Shown here: positions 1-8,487 of the stretch, one piece after another | Position numbering within the stretch: position 1 is the stretch's first letter | Layout: each line of letters begins with the position of its first letter | Assembly (NCBI RefSeq): GCF_015461845.1 | Contig: NZ_JACOPW010000005.1 | Span: 186,001-250,000, forward strand | Origin: Pseudomonas mucoides | GTDB taxonomy: Bacteria; Pseudomonadota; Gammaproteobacteria; Pseudomonadales; Pseudomonadaceae | DNA length: 64,000 nt | Direction of reading: 5' to 3' | Notes under the pieces: model-generated | What the model was told of the DNA's origin: nothing | Databases searched by the model: none | What the model saw: only the letters and a program-made list of their open reading frames with translations | Made by a program: the position numbers and the translations under genes

Positions 1-276
1 CGTATTGAACTGGCGTCGCTCGCCGTCCACGCGAATCTGGGTCATGCCGGGTTTTACCGGTCGGTCGACGAAATGAATGATCCGCTCAGGATCCTGGATT
101 ACCCGCAGGACCTGGCTATCGCCAATTGAGCCGGTATCAAAGGGCTGTCCGCCACCTTGTGGGTGGAACAGCGTGGCGCGCAGCACCACCGCAAATTCGT
201 TTTCGTGGGGCGTGCAATCCAGGACTTCCACATTAGCCTTGAGGTCATCACTATGGAAAAAGAGGCGAAGCGTCAT
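1..276 (-). CDS. AlaX-like alanyl-tRNA editing protein (5' part only)
   Basis: Reads leftward and runs off the left edge; 92 codons are visible, starting MTLRLFFHSDD. The motif HPQGGGQPFDTG (about residues 39-50) is the hallmark of the AlaRS second additional domain shared by AlaX proteins, which hydrolyse Ser- or Gly-tRNA(Ala) in trans. The ATG at 276 has an AAGGG box 8-9 nt upstream; an in-frame-shifted ATG at 283 gives no such protein. The zinc-binding His and Cys residues that would confirm editing activity lie outside the window. It is divergent from the LysR gene at 367, and the 90 bp between them must hold both promoters. Confidence 0.75.
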   Translation of the reverse strand, partial: MTLRLFFHSDDLKANVEVLDCTPHENEFAVVLRATLFHPQGGGQPFDTGSIGDSQVLRVIQDPERIIHFVDRPVKPGMTQIRVDGERRQFNT

Positions 277-366
277 ATTCCATGCCCTTATTAAAGTTTC
301 TATTTTTATTATATGAAGCGTGGAATTGCGTGATAATCCGTTCAAACATCAAAGGACTGTTGCGCT

Positions 367-1365
367 GTGAGCATAAATCTTCCACTGCCGCTGCTTGGGG
401 AAATGGCGATTTTCGTCAAGGTTGTCGAGACCGGCAGCTTTTCCGAGGCGGCCCGCCAACTGGGTTCTTCACCTTCGGCGGTCAGTCGCAGCATTTCGCG
501 GCTGGAGAAGGCGCTGGCCACGCGCCTGCTGCAACGAACCACGCGCAAATTACGCTTGAGCGACGGTGGCGAAGAAGTGTTCAAGCGTTGCCAGGAAATG
601 GTCAGCGCGGCCAAGTCGGTGATGGAAATCAGCGGGCAGTTCACTGACGAAGCCGAAGGGTTGGTGCGTCTGAGCGTTCCAAAAGCGGTGGGAAGAATTG
701 TGATTCACCCGCACATGCCGGAGTTTTTACGCCGCTATCCCAAAGTGGATGTAGAACTGATGCTTGAAGATCGCCAGGTCGATTTGATCGATGATCACGT
801 CGACCTGGCGATTCGCATCACCGATCGGCCACCTTCGGGGCTGGTGGGGCGGCAGTTGCTGACGATCGACCATTTGCTCTGTGCGACACCGCAATATTTG
901 GCCGAACACGGGACGCCGACGCACCCCCATGACTTGCTCAATCACAGTTGTATCTACCTGGGTGAAACCCCAAGCGATGCGCGCTGGAAATTCAAGAAAG
1001 GCAGCAAATCGGTGACTGTCGGTGTGCGCGGGCGATATGCCGCCAATCATACTGGCGTACGGTTTGGAGCGGTGTTGCAGCACATCGGCATTGGCAGCCT
1101 GCCGTATTTCACGGCGCGGCGGGCCTTGGAGAAGGGGGTGATGGTGCAAGTGCTGCCGGACTGGACCTTTCTGGCCTCCTACCACGGCGGGGCCTGGTTG
1201 CTGCATTCGCCCACTCGGTACCTGCCTCCCAAAATACGGGTATTGATTGATTACTTGGTGGAGTGTCTGGAGAAGGAGCCGACGTTGGGCAAGCCCGGTA
1301 AGTCGAGCAGTCTGGTGATGGGCGTATCGGAGTATGAGCTGCCCGAGAGTGACGGCTTGTTTTGA
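367..1365 (+). CDS. LysR-family transcriptional regulator
   Basis: A 332-residue LysR protein. The N-terminal winged helix-turn-helix (about residues 13-72) contains the typical run GSFSEAARQLG followed by SPSAVSRSISRLEKAL. A substrate-binding domain fills residues 100-300. The effector is not predictable. The GTG start at 367 has AAAGGA 10 nt upstream; the ATG at 403 would begin right at the conserved helix and has its purine box too close, so GTG is preferred. It is divergent from the AlaX-like gene, the usual arrangement for a LysR regulator and its target, which makes that gene a candidate target by inference. An intrinsic terminator follows. Confidence 0.88.
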   Translation: MSINLPLPLLGEMAIFVKVVETGSFSEAARQLGSSPSAVSRSISRLEKALATRLLQRTTRKLRLSDGGEEVFKRCQEMVSAAKSVMEISGQFTDEAEGLVRLSVPKAVGRIVIHPHMPEFLRRYPKVDVELMLEDRQVDLIDDHVDLAIRITDRPPSGLVGRQLLTIDHLLCATPQYLAEHGTPTHPHDLLNHSCIYLGETPSDARWKFKKGSKSVTVGVRGRYAANHTGVRFGAVLQHIGIGSLPYFTARRALEKGVMVQVLPDWTFLASYHGGAWLLHSPTRYLPPKIRVLIDYLVECLEKEPTLGKPGKSSSLVMGVSEYELPESDGLF

Positions 1366-1377
1366 TCGCACAAAAAA

Positions 1378-1407
1378 GGCCCGCATGTTCAACCATGCGG
1401 GCCTTTT
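1378..1407. terminator. Bidirectional terminator between LysR gene and PA2817-family gene
   Basis: Perfect 10-bp stem GGCCCGCATG/CATGCGGGCC with a 6-nt loop. It is followed by TTTT on the plus strand and preceded by six A on the plus strand, so it can stop the LysR gene and the convergent leftward gene. Confidence 0.88.
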
Positions 1408-1424
1408 GTGTAACTGGTCGGAAA

Positions 1425-1832
1425 TCAGTGCTTGCTTTCGTCGTTCGACATCGCCAGCAGCTGCTTTTCCTGGTTCCAGTCAAACGGTTCGTCGTTCTGT
1501 TCAGCTTCGAAGCGACGTTCTTCCAGCGCCTGATACAGATCGATTTCATCATCGGGCATGTAATGCAGGCAGTCACCGGCGAAGTACCACAGCAGGTCGC
1601 GCGGAACCAGGTGGGCAATTTGCGGGTAGCGGGTGATTACCTGGCAGAGAATGTCCTGGCCCAGGTATTGGCTTTCGATCGGATCGACCGGCAGCAACGC
1701 ACGCAATTCATCGAAGCGCTCCAGGAACAAGGCATGGCTTTCTTCGGGAACCTGTTCGGCCTCACCCACGGCGACCAGGATGCTGCGCAAGTGGTCAAGC
1801 AAGACGAGATGGTCGGCAACGACGTTGGACAC
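1425..1832 (-). CDS. PA2817-family conserved hypothetical protein
   Basis: About 135 residues, acidic and helical, with no membrane segment or signal peptide. No catalytic motif is recognised. The family is found next to the fadE-type gene in Pseudomonas (PA2817 in P. aeruginosa, from memory of gene order). The open frame extends to 1853, but the GTG at 1832 is chosen because AGGA lies 8 nt upstream; the upstream TTG codons have no ribosome binding site. It lies downstream of the acyl-CoA dehydrogenase on the same strand but is separated from it by a hairpin terminator, so it may have its own promoter. Function unknown. Confidence 0.75.
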   Translation of the reverse strand: MSNVVADHLVLLDHLRSILVAVGEAEQVPEESHALFLERFDELRALLPVDPIESQYLGQDILCQVITRYPQIAHLVPRDLLWYFAGDCLHYMPDDEIDLYQALEERRFEAEQNDEPFDWNQEKQLLAMSNDESKH

Positions 1833-1851
1833 GAGATAAGTCCTCAAGAGC

Positions 1852-1890
1852 AAAACGGGCGCGGGAGTATAAAGCCCCTGCGCCCGTTTT
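1852..1890 (-). terminator. Terminator of the acyl-CoA dehydrogenase gene
   Basis: Inverted repeat AAAACGGGCGC/GCGCCCGTTTT (11 bp, 17-nt loop) directly downstream of the leftward fadE-type gene, ending in a T run on the minus strand. It overlaps the start region of the next leftward gene, so it may also act as an attenuator for it. Confidence 0.75.
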
Positions 1891-1906
1891 GCATGGGGGC
1901 ACTGGA

Positions 1907-4354
1907 TCAGCGGACCTTTCCGGGTGCCAGTGCCAGTTCTTCTTTGTCAAAATCATCGACGTCGATCACCTTGCGTCGTGCCGCTTCGGCGGCCCGCAGG
2001 GTTTGCGCTTCCGTTGCCTGCAATACTCCCGCCTCCAGCGCGGCATCGATGACGTGTTCCCCGGCGGCCGGTTTGACCTGGCCACTTTTGAGCGCGATGT
2101 GCAGTTTTTTCTGCAGCGGCTGCGCAGCGTTCAACAAATTGCAGGCGTGTTGCAAAGCACCGACGGCGTCCTCGGCCGATTGCGGACGGTAGCAACCGCC
2201 CAGCAGCTCTTCGAGCGTCGGGTCGCCCTTGGCGCGACCAATCACGGCAGCCACTTCGGCGCCGAGTTTGTCCGATGGCCCTTTGTGTCGACGGCCGAAC
2301 GGGAACACGATCACCCGCAACAGGCAACCCAGTACCTTGTTCGGGAAGTTGGTCAGCAGTTCATCCAGTGCCCGTTCCGACTGACCAAGGCTTTCCTCCA
2401 TGGCCCAGGTAAACAGCGGCGCCATGTGCTCTGGTGAATCGAGATCGTGGTAACGCTTGAGGGCGGCAGAGGCGAGGTACAGGTTGCTGAGTACATCCCC
2501 GAGGCGTGCAGACAGGCGTTCGCGGCGTTTCAGTTCACCGCCCAACAGCATCATGCTCAGGTCCGCCAGCATGGCGAACGCTGCGGCCTGACGGTTGAGT
2601 GCGCGGAAGTAGCCCTGGCTGAGCGTGTTGCCCGGCGTGTGCTCGAAGTGCCCGAAACCGAGGTTCAGCACCAACGTGCTGGCGGCGTTGCTCACGGCAA
2701 AACCAATGTGTTTGAGCAGCAGGCCATCGAACTCGGTAAGGGCCTGGTCCTTGTCTTCACGACCGGCGAGGGCCATTTCCTTGAGTACGAACGGATGGCA
2801 GCGAATGGCACCCTGGCCGAAGATCATCAGGTTGCGCGAAAGAATGTTCGCGCCTTCCACGGTGATGAAAATCGGCGCGCCATTCCAGCTGCGACCGAGG
2901 TAGTTGTTCGGTCCCATGATGATGGCTTTACCGCCGTGAACGTCCATCGCGTGGCTGATGCACTCGCGACCGCGTTCGGTAAGGTGATACTTGAGAATCG
3001 CCGAGAGCACCGACGGTTTCTCACCCAGGTCCACCGCGTTGGCAGTCAACATGCGCGCCGCGTCCATCATCCAGGCGTTGCCGCCGATGCGCGCCATGGC
3101 TTCCTGAATCCCTTCGAACGCCGACAATGGAACGTTGAATTGCTCGCGAACCTGAGCGTACTGCCCCGTCACCAGACTGGTGAACTTGGCCGCGCCGGTG
3201 CCGACTGCCGGCAACGAAATCGAACGCCCGACCGACAGGCAATTCATCAGCATCATCCAGCCCTTGCCGAGCATTTCCTGGCCGCCGATGAGGAAATCGA
3301 GCGGCACGAACACGTCCTTGCCGGAGTTCGGGCCGTTCATGAACGCGGCCCCCAGCGGCAGGTGACGGCGGCCGATTTCAACACCGGCCGTGTCGGTTGG
3401 AATCAGCGCCAGGCTGATGCCCAGGTCTTCCTTGTCTCCCAGCAAGTGGTCCGGGTCATAGGCCTTGAAGGCGAGGCCGAGCAGGGTCGCCACCGGGCCT
3501 AAGGTGATGTAACGCTTTTCCCAGTTCAGGCGCAGGCCGAGGGTTTCCTTGCCTTCCCATTCACCTTTGCAGATCACCCCGGTGTCGGGCATTGCCCCGG
3601 CGTCGGAACCGGCCAGCGGACCGGTCAACGCGAAGCACGGAATGTCGTCACCACGGGCCAGCCTTGGCAGGTAATGATTGCGTTGTTCATCGGTGCCGTA
3701 ATGCAGCAGCAGTTCGGCCGGGCCGAGGGAATTGGGGACCATCACGGTGGACGCAAGATCGCCGCTGCGGGTCGCCAGTTTCATCGCGACCTGTGAGTGG
3801 GCGTAGGCGGAGAAGCCCTTGCCGCCAAATTCCTTGGGAATGATCAGCGCGAAGAAGCCGTTTTCCTTGATGTGTGTCCAGGCTTCAGCGGGCAGGTCCA
3901 TGTCTTGCCCGATCTGCCAGTCGGTGACCATGGCGCAGAGTTCCTCGGTCGGGCCGTCGATGAAAGCCTGTTCCTCCTCAGTCAGTTGGGCTTTTGGATA
4001 GGACAGCAATTTGTCCCAGTCCGGACGGCCGCTGAACAATTCGCCGTCCCACCATACGGTGCCGGCGTCGATGGCGTCGCGTTCGGTTTGCGACATCGGC
4101 GGCAGGGTTTTCTGGAACCAGCTGAACAGCGGCGCGCTGAAGAACTTGCGACGCAGGTCGGGCAGCAGCAAGGGGGCCGCAACGGCTGCAATCAACACCC
4201 AGAACACCAGCAGCAGCCAACCCGGCGCGTGGCTGAAAGCGCCCATCGCGACGATGTAGACGGCAATAATGCACAGGGCGGGCAGGGGGGCGGTGCGACG
4301 ATGGGCTAACCAGGCTATCCCGACAATCAGAACCAGTATCCACAACAGCAGCAT
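1907..4354 (-). CDS. fadE: FadE-type acyl-CoA dehydrogenase
   Basis: 815 residues, essentially the length of E. coli FadE (814), the FAD enzyme for the first oxidation step of fatty-acid beta-oxidation. Two hydrophobic segments at the N-terminus (about residues 1-20 and 26-60) anchor it at the inner membrane. Acyl-CoA dehydrogenase N-terminal, middle and C-terminal domains follow from about residue 110, including the run FALTGPLAGSDAG in the middle domain, and then the long C-terminal extension typical of FadE. The ATG is preceded by a strong GGAGGAT. The match is to the family; chain-length preference cannot be read. Pseudomonas carries several paralogues, so the symbol denotes the family. 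Confidence 0.9.
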   Translation of the reverse strand: MLLLWILVLIVGIAWLAHRRTAPLPALCIIAVYIVAMGAFSHAPGWLLLVFWVLIAAVAAPLLLPDLRRKFFSAPLFSWFQKTLPPMSQTERDAIDAGTVWWDGELFSGRPDWDKLLSYPKAQLTEEEQAFIDGPTEELCAMVTDWQIGQDMDLPAEAWTHIKENGFFALIIPKEFGGKGFSAYAHSQVAMKLATRSGDLASTVMVPNSLGPAELLLHYGTDEQRNHYLPRLARGDDIPCFALTGPLAGSDAGAMPDTGVICKGEWEGKETLGLRLNWEKRYITLGPVATLLGLAFKAYDPDHLLGDKEDLGISLALIPTDTAGVEIGRRHLPLGAAFMNGPNSGKDVFVPLDFLIGGQEMLGKGWMMLMNCLSVGRSISLPAVGTGAAKFTSLVTGQYAQVREQFNVPLSAFEGIQEAMARIGGNAWMMDAARMLTANAVDLGEKPSVLSAILKYHLTERGRECISHAMDVHGGKAIIMGPNNYLGRSWNGAPIFITVEGANILSRNLMIFGQGAIRCHPFVLKEMALAGREDKDQALTEFDGLLLKHIGFAVSNAASTLVLNLGFGHFEHTPGNTLSQGYFRALNRQAAAFAMLADLSMMLLGGELKRRERLSARLGDVLSNLYLASAALKRYHDLDSPEHMAPLFTWAMEESLGQSERALDELLTNFPNKVLGCLLRVIVFPFGRRHKGPSDKLGAEVAAVIGRAKGDPTLEELLGGCYRPQSAEDAVGALQHACNLLNAAQPLQKKLHIALKSGQVKPAAGEHVIDAALEAGVLQATEAQTLRAAEAARRKVIDVDDFDKEELALAPGKVR

Positions 4355-4602
4355 ATTTAATCCTCCGTGAACCAGGGTAAAACCAACCTTCAGAGCTTAG
4401 ACGGCATCCGCCAAACAGGGTGGTCAGAGCGAGGTGATTGAAATCGTGGGAAACCTTGGGCGAGATTTGTAGGCTCGGTTGGCAACACGCTCGGGAATTC
4501 GTTCGTTTCCTACGCGACAATACGCGCATGTTTGGCCGAAACGTCGTTATCTCTGTGCTGAGCCTGTCGCTAGACTCGGGGCTTCCCCAGGAGATTGATC
4601 TC

Positions 4603-5262
4603 ATGCACGAGTACTTGAGTCCCGGCCGCTTCATCGATAGTGACCACCCCTCGGTGGTGGAGTTCGCCGAAAAACACCGCGGCAGTGGTCGCGATCCGCT
4701 TGAGCAGGCAATCAACCTCTACTACGCGGTGCGCGAGGCCGTGCGTTACAACCCCTACACGTTCAGCCGCAACCCAGAGACCTTGCGCGGCAGTTATGCG
4801 CTGGCCGCCGGGGAAAGCTATTGCGTGCCCAAAGCCACGTTGTTGGCCGGTGCCGCACGACATTGCGGGATCCCTGCGCGCATCGGCCTGGCGGACGTGC
4901 GCAATCACCTGTCGACCCCGCGCTTGCTCGAACTGCTGAAAAGCGATGTGTTCGCCATGCACGGCTACACCGAGCTGTATCTGAACGACCGCTGGGTCAA
5001 GGCCACGCCGGCCTTCAACCAGCAACTCTGTGAATTGTTCAATGTTGCGCCGCTGGAATTCGACGGGATCAACGACAGTGTCTTTCATCCGTTCAATCGC
5101 GATGGCGCGCAGTTGATGGAGTACCTGGTCGATCACGGCCAGTTCACCGACGTGCCGGAAGCCTTCTTTTTCGAGCACCTGGAAAAGTGCTATCCACACT
5201 TGTTCAGCGACACACTGCCGGCCCTGCTGGGGGATATGCAGAGCGATTTGAGTCGCGCCTGA
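4603..5262 (+). CDS. Transglutaminase-like (cysteine protease fold) family protein
   Basis: 219 residues. The transglutaminase core is recognisable: the catalytic Cys74 in GESYCVPKATLLAGAARHCG and His120 in MHGYTEL. The usual third acid after the Trp-Val motif reads WVKATPAFN, so the Asp of the triad is not obvious. The open frame begins at 4438, but the ATG at 4603 has AGGAGA 8 nt upstream and gives the expected N-terminus, so the first 55 codons are discarded. No signal peptide, so probably cytoplasmic. The order fadE, transglutaminase, GST, ABC exporter is conserved in P. aeruginosa (PA2815 down to PA2811). Substrate unknown. Confidence 0.8.
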   Translation: MHEYLSPGRFIDSDHPSVVEFAEKHRGSGRDPLEQAINLYYAVREAVRYNPYTFSRNPETLRGSYALAAGESYCVPKATLLAGAARHCGIPARIGLADVRNHLSTPRLLELLKSDVFAMHGYTELYLNDRWVKATPAFNQQLCELFNVAPLEFDGINDSVFHPFNRDGAQLMEYLVDHGQFTDVPEAFFFEHLEKCYPHLFSDTLPALLGDMQSDLSRA

Positions 5263-5305
5263 TCCGGCGTATGCTGCCTGCCCACTTATCGAAAAAGAGG
5301 CGGTC

Positions 5306-5929
5306 ATGCTGAAGATCTGGGGTCGTAAAAACTCGTCGAATGTCAGAAAGCCTTTGTGGGCCGCCGAAGAGCTGGGGCTGGCCTACGAGGCCATCGATGC
5401 GGGCGGCGCCTTTGGTGTCGTCGATACACCGGAGTACCGGGCGATGAACCCCAACGGTCGCATTCCGGTGATCGAGGATGACGGCTTTGTCCTGTGGGAA
5501 TCCAATGCCATCGTGCGTTACTTGATGGCCCGATATGCCGACGGCAGCGCCTGGTATCCGGCGGATGTAAAAGCTCGCGCCACGGCCGACAAGTGGATGG
5601 ACTGGACCACTTCAAGCCTCGCCGGCCCGTTCCGCACCGTATTCTGGGGCGTGATGCGTACTTCGGCAGACAAGCAGGACTGGTCGGCCATCAACGCCGC
5701 AATCAAAGAATGCACTGAGCTGCTGTCGATGGCCGATCAAGCGTTGTCGATCAAGCCTTACCTGTCCGGTGATGAAATCGGCATGGGCGATATTCCGCTC
5801 GGCAGTTTTATTTATGCCTGGTTCGAGATGCCGATCGAGCGCGCGCCGCAGCCGCACCTCGAAGCCTGGTATGCCCGGTTGAAACAGCGTCCGGCGTATC
5901 AAAAAGCCGTTATGACCGCGTTGAGTTAA
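5306..5929 (+). CDS. Glutathione S-transferase family protein
   Basis: 207 residues with an N-terminal thioredoxin-like domain (residues 1-80) and an all-helical C-terminal domain. GRKNSSNVRKPLW places a Ser at the usual catalytic position, and MNPNGRIPVIEDDGFVLWESNAIVRYL is laid out like the glutathione-binding cis-Pro and Glu-Ser motif. It most resembles theta/beta-type bacterial GSTs. AAAGAGG lies upstream of the ATG. It sits 43 bp downstream of the transglutaminase-like gene and may be co-transcribed. Substrate unknown. Confidence 0.87.
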   Translation: MLKIWGRKNSSNVRKPLWAAEELGLAYEAIDAGGAFGVVDTPEYRAMNPNGRIPVIEDDGFVLWESNAIVRYLMARYADGSAWYPADVKARATADKWMDWTTSSLAGPFRTVFWGVMRTSADKQDWSAINAAIKECTELLSMADQALSIKPYLSGDEIGMGDIPLGSFIYAWFEMPIERAPQPHLEAWYARLKQRPAYQKAVMTALS

Positions 5930-6060
5930 TACTCACTATCGACACACTTGACTGTACTTGTGTGGCGGCGACAAGCACCATTGCGCTCATGTGCCGTGGT
6001 TGCTCCAGTCGCCGCAGGCCGTCTTTTATCCCTTTCTTCCTTCTTGGTGCGTAATCCGAT

Positions 6061-6993
6061 ATGAGTTCCGCTCTGTCCATCCGGCAGCTAACCAAAACCT
6101 ACGGCAACGGTTTCCAGGCCCTGAGTGGTATCGATCTGGACGTTGCCGAAGGTGACTTCTTCGCCCTGCTCGGCCCTAACGGCGCGGGCAAATCCACGAC
6201 CATCGGCATTCTCTCGACCCTGGTGAACAAGACCAGCGGAACGGTGAATATCTTCGGTCACGACCTGGACAAGGAGCCGGCGGCGCTCAAGCGTTGCATC
6301 GGCGTGGTGCCCCAGGAATTCAACTTCAACCAGTTTGAAAAGACTTTCGACATCGTCGTCACCCAGGCTGGTTACTACGGCATCCCGCCGAAAATCGCCA
6401 AGGAACGCGCCGAGCAATACCTGACCCAACTGGGGCTGTGGGACAAACGCGATGTGCCGTCGCGTTCACTGTCCGGCGGCATGAAGCGTCGACTGATGAT
6501 CGCCCGTGCGCTGGTCCACGAACCGCGTCTGCTGATCCTCGACGAACCGACGGCGGGTGTGGACATTGAACTGCGTCGCTCGATGTGGACCTTCCTCACC
6601 GAGCTGAACCAGAAAGGCATCACCATCATCCTCACCACGCACTACCTGGAAGAGGCTGAGCAGTTGTGCCGCAACATCGGCATCATCGACCACGGCACTA
6701 TTGTCGAAAACACCAGCATGAAACAGTTGCTCAGCCAACTGCATGTGGAAACCTTCCTGCTCGACATCAAAAACACGTTGACCAGTGCGCCGCAGTTACT
6801 CGGCTACCCGACCCGACTGCTCGATGGTCACACGCTGGAAGTCCAGGTCGACAAGGCCATGGGCATCACCGCGCTGTTTACTCAACTGGCGCAGCAAAAC
6901 ATCGAAGTGCTGAGCCTGCGCAACAAAACCAATCGCCTCGAGGAGTTGTTCGTGTCCCTGGTGGAGAAAAATCTGTCGAAGGTGGCGGTATGA
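6061..6993 (+). CDS. ABC-2 type transporter ATP-binding protein (YadG-like)
   Basis: 310-residue ATPase. Walker A GPNGAGKST is at about residue 38, the signature is LSGGMKRRL, and Walker B with the switch is LLILDEPTAGVD. The C-terminal 90 residues form the extension usual in export ATPases of the DrrA/YadG class. It pairs with the permease that follows, overlapping by ATGA, so translation is coupled. The pair resembles E. coli YadG/YadH and PA2812/PA2811. The cargo is unknown. The 130 bp upstream hold no other gene. Confidence 0.92.
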   Translation: MSSALSIRQLTKTYGNGFQALSGIDLDVAEGDFFALLGPNGAGKSTTIGILSTLVNKTSGTVNIFGHDLDKEPAALKRCIGVVPQEFNFNQFEKTFDIVVTQAGYYGIPPKIAKERAEQYLTQLGLWDKRDVPSRSLSGGMKRRLMIARALVHEPRLLILDEPTAGVDIELRRSMWTFLTELNQKGITIILTTHYLEEAEQLCRNIGIIDHGTIVENTSMKQLLSQLHVETFLLDIKNTLTSAPQLLGYPTRLLDGHTLEVQVDKAMGITALFTQLAQQNIEVLSLRNKTNRLEELFVSLVEKNLSKVAV

Positions 6994-7769
6994 GTTCCGA
7001 GCTGCAGCCCAACCTCGTTGCCCTCAATACCATCGTTTACCGTGAGGTCCGGCGTTTTACCCGGATCTGGCCGCAGACGCTGCTGCCGCCGGCCATCACC
7101 ATGGTTTTGTATTTCGTGATCTTCGGCAATCTGATCGGCAAGCAGATTGGTGGCATGGGTGGCTTCACCTACATGGAGTACATCGTGCCGGGGCTGATCA
7201 TGATGTCGGTGATCACCAACTCCTATGGCAACGTGGTCTCGAGTTTCTTCGGCAGCAAGTTCCAGCGTTCCATCGAGGAACTGATGGTGTCGCCAGTGTC
7301 GCCGCATACGATTCTGATCGGCTATACCCTGGGCGGCGTGTTGCGCGGGCTGATGGTCGGGATCATCGTGACGATACTGTCGCTGTTCTTCACCGATTTG
7401 CAGGTGCATCACCTGGGCGTGACCATTCTGGTGGTGGTACTGACGGCGACGATCTTTTCGCTGCTGGGCTTCATCAACGCCGTGTTTGCACGCAACTTCG
7501 ATGACATCTCGATCATCCCGACCTTCGTGCTGACACCGCTGACTTACCTGGGCGGGGTGTTTTACTCGATCTCCCTGTTGCCACCGTTCTGGCAGACCGT
7601 GTCCCTGGCGAACCCGGTGTTGCACATGGTCAACGCGTTCCGATACGGCATTCTTGGGGTTTCGGACATTAAGATCAGCATCGCAATCACCTTTATGCTG
7701 GTGGCGACGATTGTGTTGTATGTCGGTTGCGCACGGTTGCTGGTCAGTGGGCGCGGGATGCGTACCTGA
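6990..7769 (+). CDS. ABC-2 type transporter permease (YadH-like)
   Basis: 259 residues with six hydrophobic segments and the ABC-2 layout; ELMVSPVSPHT is a typical loop of this family. The ATG at 6990 overlaps the TGA of the ATPase gene (ATGA). A longer open frame reaching back to 6666 lies inside the ATPase gene and is not used. Together with the preceding gene it would form a homodimeric exporter in the inner membrane. A strong hairpin terminator lies 31 bp downstream. Confidence 0.92.
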   Translation: MSSELQPNLVALNTIVYREVRRFTRIWPQTLLPPAITMVLYFVIFGNLIGKQIGGMGGFTYMEYIVPGLIMMSVITNSYGNVVSSFFGSKFQRSIEELMVSPVSPHTILIGYTLGGVLRGLMVGIIVTILSLFFTDLQVHHLGVTILVVVLTATIFSLLGFINAVFARNFDDISIIPTFVLTPLTYLGGVFYSISLLPPFWQTVSLANPVLHMVNAFRYGILGVSDIKISIAITFMLVATIVLYVGCARLLVSGRGMRT

Positions 7770-7800
7770 TTCAAGACCGCCAGCACAAACACCGCATGAA

Positions 7801-7830
7801 AAAACGGCCTCCAACAATGGAGGCCGTTTT
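7801..7830. terminator. Bidirectional terminator between ABC exporter and DUF2062 gene
   Basis: Perfect 12-bp stem AAAACGGCCTCC/GGAGGCCGTTTT with loop AACAAT, placed between convergent genes. The A and T runs on the two sides allow termination in both directions. Confidence 0.92.
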
Positions 7831-7836
7831 GCATTC

Positions 7837-8352
7837 CTACATCCGGCTTTTCTTGCGCCGCTTCCACTGCCGCGCCACCCACCACCGCCAGTACGTCATG
7901 GTCAGGAAATAGGCGAGAGCCCCCAACACCAACCCTGTCACCACCGAACCCAGCAAAAACGGTTGCCATAACGTCGACAATTCGCTGCTGACCCATTCCC
8001 AGGACAAAGAGTCGGGCAACTGGCGAGTGGGCACATCCAACAGCCAGGCCCCGGTCTGGTACGTGCAGAAAAACACCGCCGGCATGGTGATCGGGTTGGT
8101 CAGCCAGACCAGGCTCACCGCAATCGGCATGTTGCCTCGCACCATGATCGCCAGCACCGCAGCCAGGAGCATTTGCAACGGGATCGGTAGAAACGCCGCG
8201 AACAGGCCAACCGCCATCGCGCGGGCCACGGAGTGACGGTTGAGGTGCCAGAGGTTGGGGTCATGCAGCAGGGTGCCGAGAAAGCGTAAGGATTTGTGTT
8301 CCCTGATGCTGGTCGGGTCTGGCATGTAGCGTTTGAACAAGCGCCGGGGCAT
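7837..8352 (-). CDS. DUF2062 membrane protein
   Basis: 171 residues. The motif GLFAAFLPIPLQMLLAA and the segment LTNPITMPAVF are typical of DUF2062, a small inner-membrane family with two to three hydrophobic helices and basic ends. The start at 8352 (MPRRLFKRYMP) is preferred to the longer frame from 8424 because of the GAGAAG box upstream and the expected N-terminus. It is divergent from comEC, as in P. aeruginosa (PA2985/PA2984). Role unknown. Confidence 0.82.
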   Translation of the reverse strand: MPRRLFKRYMPDPTSIREHKSLRFLGTLLHDPNLWHLNRHSVARAMAVGLFAAFLPIPLQMLLAAVLAIMVRGNMPIAVSLVWLTNPITMPAVFFCTYQTGAWLLDVPTRQLPDSLSWEWVSSELSTLWQPFLLGSVVTGLVLGALAYFLTMTYWRWWVARQWKRRKKSRM

Positions 8353-8487
8353 AAGGCTTCTCGGTCGGTTAAGGCGGCAAGTATGTCTGGATTCTACGAA
8401 CCGCCCATTCAGACTTTGTGACAATTGATAACGGCGCCGGTGCGGTTGGCCGGCTATGCCTAGGTGGGGACTCTCAAGGATGAGTGT

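Noticed and set aside
6666..7769. Long N-terminal extension of the ABC permease
   Set aside because: The first 108 codons lie inside the ATPase gene in another frame; the ATGA junction at 6990 is the normal start.
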